Both the position numbers and the translations under genes were made by a program. From contig NZ_JAIVFR010000306.1 in assembly GCF_020829685.1 (NCBI RefSeq), positions 1 through 7,394 of the forward strand: a stretch of DNA of 7,394 nt. The letters run 5' to 3'. The notes under the pieces were generated by a model. That model was not told the origin of the DNA and searched no databases. It saw only the letters and a program-made list of their open reading frames with translations. Within the stretch, counting starts at the first letter, position 1; each line of letters opens with the position of its first letter. The stretch is from Nostoc sp. CHAB 5715 (GTDB lineage Bacteria > Cyanobacteriota > Cyanobacteriia > Cyanobacteriales > Nostocaceae). Of this stretch, positions 5,951-7,394 are shown one piece after another.

Positions 5951-5985
5951 GATAAACACAGAACGCAAATGTACCTGTGTTTATC
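5951..5985 (-). terminator. Hairpin between sufB and sufC (attenuator or processing element)
   Basis: The arms gataaacacag (5951-5961) and ctgtgtttatc (5975-5985) pair perfectly over 11 bp around a 13-base loop, 11 bases past the sufB stop. On the minus strand the stem is followed by ttttgg, so it has the form of a weak intrinsic terminator with a short T-tract and an AT-rich stem. Since sufCDS need the same transcript, partial termination or protection of the sufB 3' end is more likely than full termination. Confidence 0.5.
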
Positions 5986-5996
5986 CTTGCTTCCAT

Positions 5997-7394
5997 TTAT
6001 CCAACACTGCCTTCCAACTTCAAACTCAACAACTTATCAGCTTCCACAGCAAACTCCATCGGTAGCTGATTGAAAACATCCTTACAGAAACCGCTAACCA
6101 TCATCGAAATAGCATCTTCTGAAGAAATACCCCGTTGAGCAAAGTAGAACAGTTGATCTTCCCCAATCTTAGAAGTAGAAGCTTCATGCTCCACCTTCCC
6201 AGTATTATTTTGCACCTGGATATAAGGGAAAGTATTAGCATGAGCATTATCCCCAATCAGCATAGAGTCGCACTGAGAATAATTTCTTGCCCCAATCGCT
6301 GTCGGATTGACTTTCACCAAACCCCGATAGCTATTACTAGAATTACCTGCGGAGATTCCTTTAGAAATAATTGTACTGCGGGTATTCTTACCTACGTGAA
6401 TCATCTTTGTACCCGTATCGGCTTGCTGCATATTATTTGTCAGCGCCACCGAGTAAAACTCACCCACAGAGTTATCACCCACCAACACACAGCTAGGATA
6501 TTTCCAAGTAATTGCCGAACCTGTTTCTACTTGAGTCCAGGAAATCTTGGAATTTACACCCTGACACAAACCGCGCTTGGTGACAAAGTTGTAAATACCG
6601 CCTTTACCGTTAGCATCTCCGGCGTACCAGTTTTGGACAGTGGAGTATTTAATTTCGGCGTTGTCGAGGGCGACGAGTTCCACAACGGCAGCGTGCAACT
6701 GGTTGCTGTCATACATCGGTGCAGTGCAACCTTCCAGGTAAGAAACATAACTACCTTCTTCGGCGACAATCAAAGTCCGCTCAAATTGTCCCGTGTCACC
6801 AGAGTTGATGCGGAAGTAGGTAGACAGTTCCATTGGGCATTTCACGCCTTTAGGAATGTATACAAAGGAACCATCGCTAAATACGGCGGCGTTCAAGGCG
6901 GCAAAGTAGTTGTCAGCTACAGGAACAACGCTACCCAAGTATTTTTGGATCAATTCTGGGTGTTCTTGCAACGCTTCGGAAATTGAGCAGAAAATAACAC
7001 CATCTTCCGCTAGCTTTTCTTTAAATGTAGTAGCGACAGAGACGCTATCGAAAATCGCATCGACGGCGACATTTGCCAGTCGCTTCTGTTCAGATAGGGA
7101 AATGCCTAACTTCTCGAAGGTTTCTAAAAGGGTTGGATCAACTTCATCCAAGCTGTTTAGTTTTTCTTTCTTGCGTTTTGGCGCTGAGTAATAAATGATA
7201 TCCTGATAATTTATTGGCGGATACTTGACATTCGGCCAAGTTGGTTCCGTCATTTTTTGCCACTGGCGATAAGCTCTGAGGCGGAAGTCCAGCATGAACT
7301 GCGGCTCGTTCTTCTTAGAGGAGATCAAGCGGATAACGTCCTCGTTTAGTCCACGCTCAATTGTGTCGGCTTCAATATCTGAACAGAAGCGACT
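5997..7394 (-). CDS. sufB: Fe-S cluster assembly scaffold subunit SufB (5' end missing)
   Basis: SufB is the core scaffold subunit on which the Fe-S cluster forms. The frame is open to the right edge; the TTG at 7326-7328 is a leucine inside the conserved [14 protein letters not shown] block, not the start, and about 15-20 N-terminal residues lie beyond the window. Numbering from that leucine as 1: [16 protein letters not shown] (36-51), [19 protein letters not shown] (147-165), EGCTAP with C191 (likely the sulfur-accepting Cys254 of E. coli), the core [20 protein letters not shown] (341-360) and [22 protein letters not shown] (369-390). C343 and E372 are 29 residues apart, as are the cluster-assembly residues Cys405 and Glu434 of E. 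coli. The outermost residues SRFCS (from 7394 inward) do not fit the family (usually YGFVT) and come from the suspect inverted segment at 7376-7394. First gene visible in the operon. Confidence 0.96.
   Translation of the reverse strand, partial: SRFCSDIEADTIERGLNEDVIRLISSKKNEPQFMLDFRLRAYRQWQKMTEPTWPNVKYPPINYQDIIYYSAPKRKKEKLNSLDEVDPTLLETFEKLGISLSEQKRLANVAVDAIFDSVSVATTFKEKLAEDGVIFCSISEALQEHPELIQKYLGSVVPVADNYFAALNAAVFSDGSFVYIPKGVKCPMELSTYFRINSGDTGQFERTLIVAEEGSYVSYLEGCTAPMYDSNQLHAAVVELVALDNAEIKYSTVQNWYAGDANGKGGIYNFVTKRGLCQGVNSKISWTQVETGSAITWKYPSCVLVGDNSVGEFYSVALTNNMQQADTGTKMIHVGKNTRSTIISKGISAGNSSNSYRGLVKVNPTAIGARNYSQCDSMLIGDNAHANTFPYIQVQNNTGKVEHEASTSKIGEDQLFYFAQRGISSEDAISMMVSGFCKDVFNQLPMEFAVEADKLLSLKLEGSVG
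7376..7394. other. Terminal 19-base inverted copy of 7078-7096 (likely chimera)
   Basis: The last 19 bases, tatctgaacagaagcgact, are the exact reverse complement of 7078-7096. Such a match by chance in this window is very unlikely. The conserved SufB N-terminal sequence breaks at the same place, and the match runs to the final base. A fold-back chimera or misassembly at a contig end is the simplest explanation. Confidence 0.8.

Noticed and set aside
5536..5955. A 139-codon plus-strand open frame opposite sufC and reaching into the spacer
   Set aside because: It is antisense to conserved sufC, and its hydrophobic end (LCALGVLAV) is just the other strand of the 30-bp repeat, which is open in all frames.
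6135..6986. A 283-codon open frame on the plus strand, antisense to sufB
   Set aside because: It lies wholly opposite the highly conserved sufB coding sequence, shows no recognisable domain and is explained by codon bias of sufB on the other strand.
7326..7328. TTG as the start codon of sufB
   Set aside because: It is a leucine in the middle of the conserved [11 protein letters not shown] block; the frame continues in family-like sequence ([16 protein letters not shown]) to the right.

Overview
The window looks like a chromosomal segment of a filamentous, probably heterocyst-forming cyanobacterium (Nostoc/Anabaena-like). Three things point there: eight exact copies of the cyanobacterial HIP1 octamer gcgatcgc, several classes of short interspersed repeats typical of Nostocales, and a SufBCDS set whose gene order (sufB-sufC-sufD-sufS) and protein sequences are of cyanobacterial type. 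Genus is inferred from remembered family features, not from a search.

Layout: (1) 2-844, plus strand, is the C-terminal part of a calcineurin-like metallophosphoesterase whose start lies left of the window. (2) 845-1169 has no intact gene. It holds a nested inverted repeat (851-931), a possible minus-strand gene remnant (941-1069) and a weak promoter candidate. (3) 1170-1928, plus strand, is a complete YebC/PmpR-family gene with its own intrinsic terminator (1960-1992). (4) 1998-2371 is a repeat-filled convergent spacer: a 266-bp MITE-like unit with 12-bp terminal inverted repeats, then a strong 48-nt hairpin just past the sufS stop. (5) 2372-7394, minus strand, is the suf operon read right to left: sufB (5' end missing), sufC, sufD, sufS. 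The promoter, and the regulator SufR if present as in other cyanobacteria, would lie beyond the right edge.

The suf genes work together. SufS takes sulfur from cysteine; the SufB-SufC-SufD scaffold, driven by the SufC ATPase, assembles Fe-S clusters for photosystem I, ferredoxins and other plastid-type Fe-S proteins. All recognised catalytic residues are present, so the pathway looks functional.

I see no new defence, mobile or biosynthetic system. The real interest is (a) heavy invasion of a housekeeping operon by short repeats. One 30-bp repeat, open in all six frames, sits in frame inside sufD, and an identical copy lies in the sufB-sufC spacer beside the sufC ribosome binding site. A tandem 36-bp repeat forms the C-terminal tail of SufD. 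(b) The last 19 bases of the window are an exact inverted copy of 7078-7096 and break the conserved SufB N-terminus, which looks like a fold-back chimera at a contig end rather than real biology.
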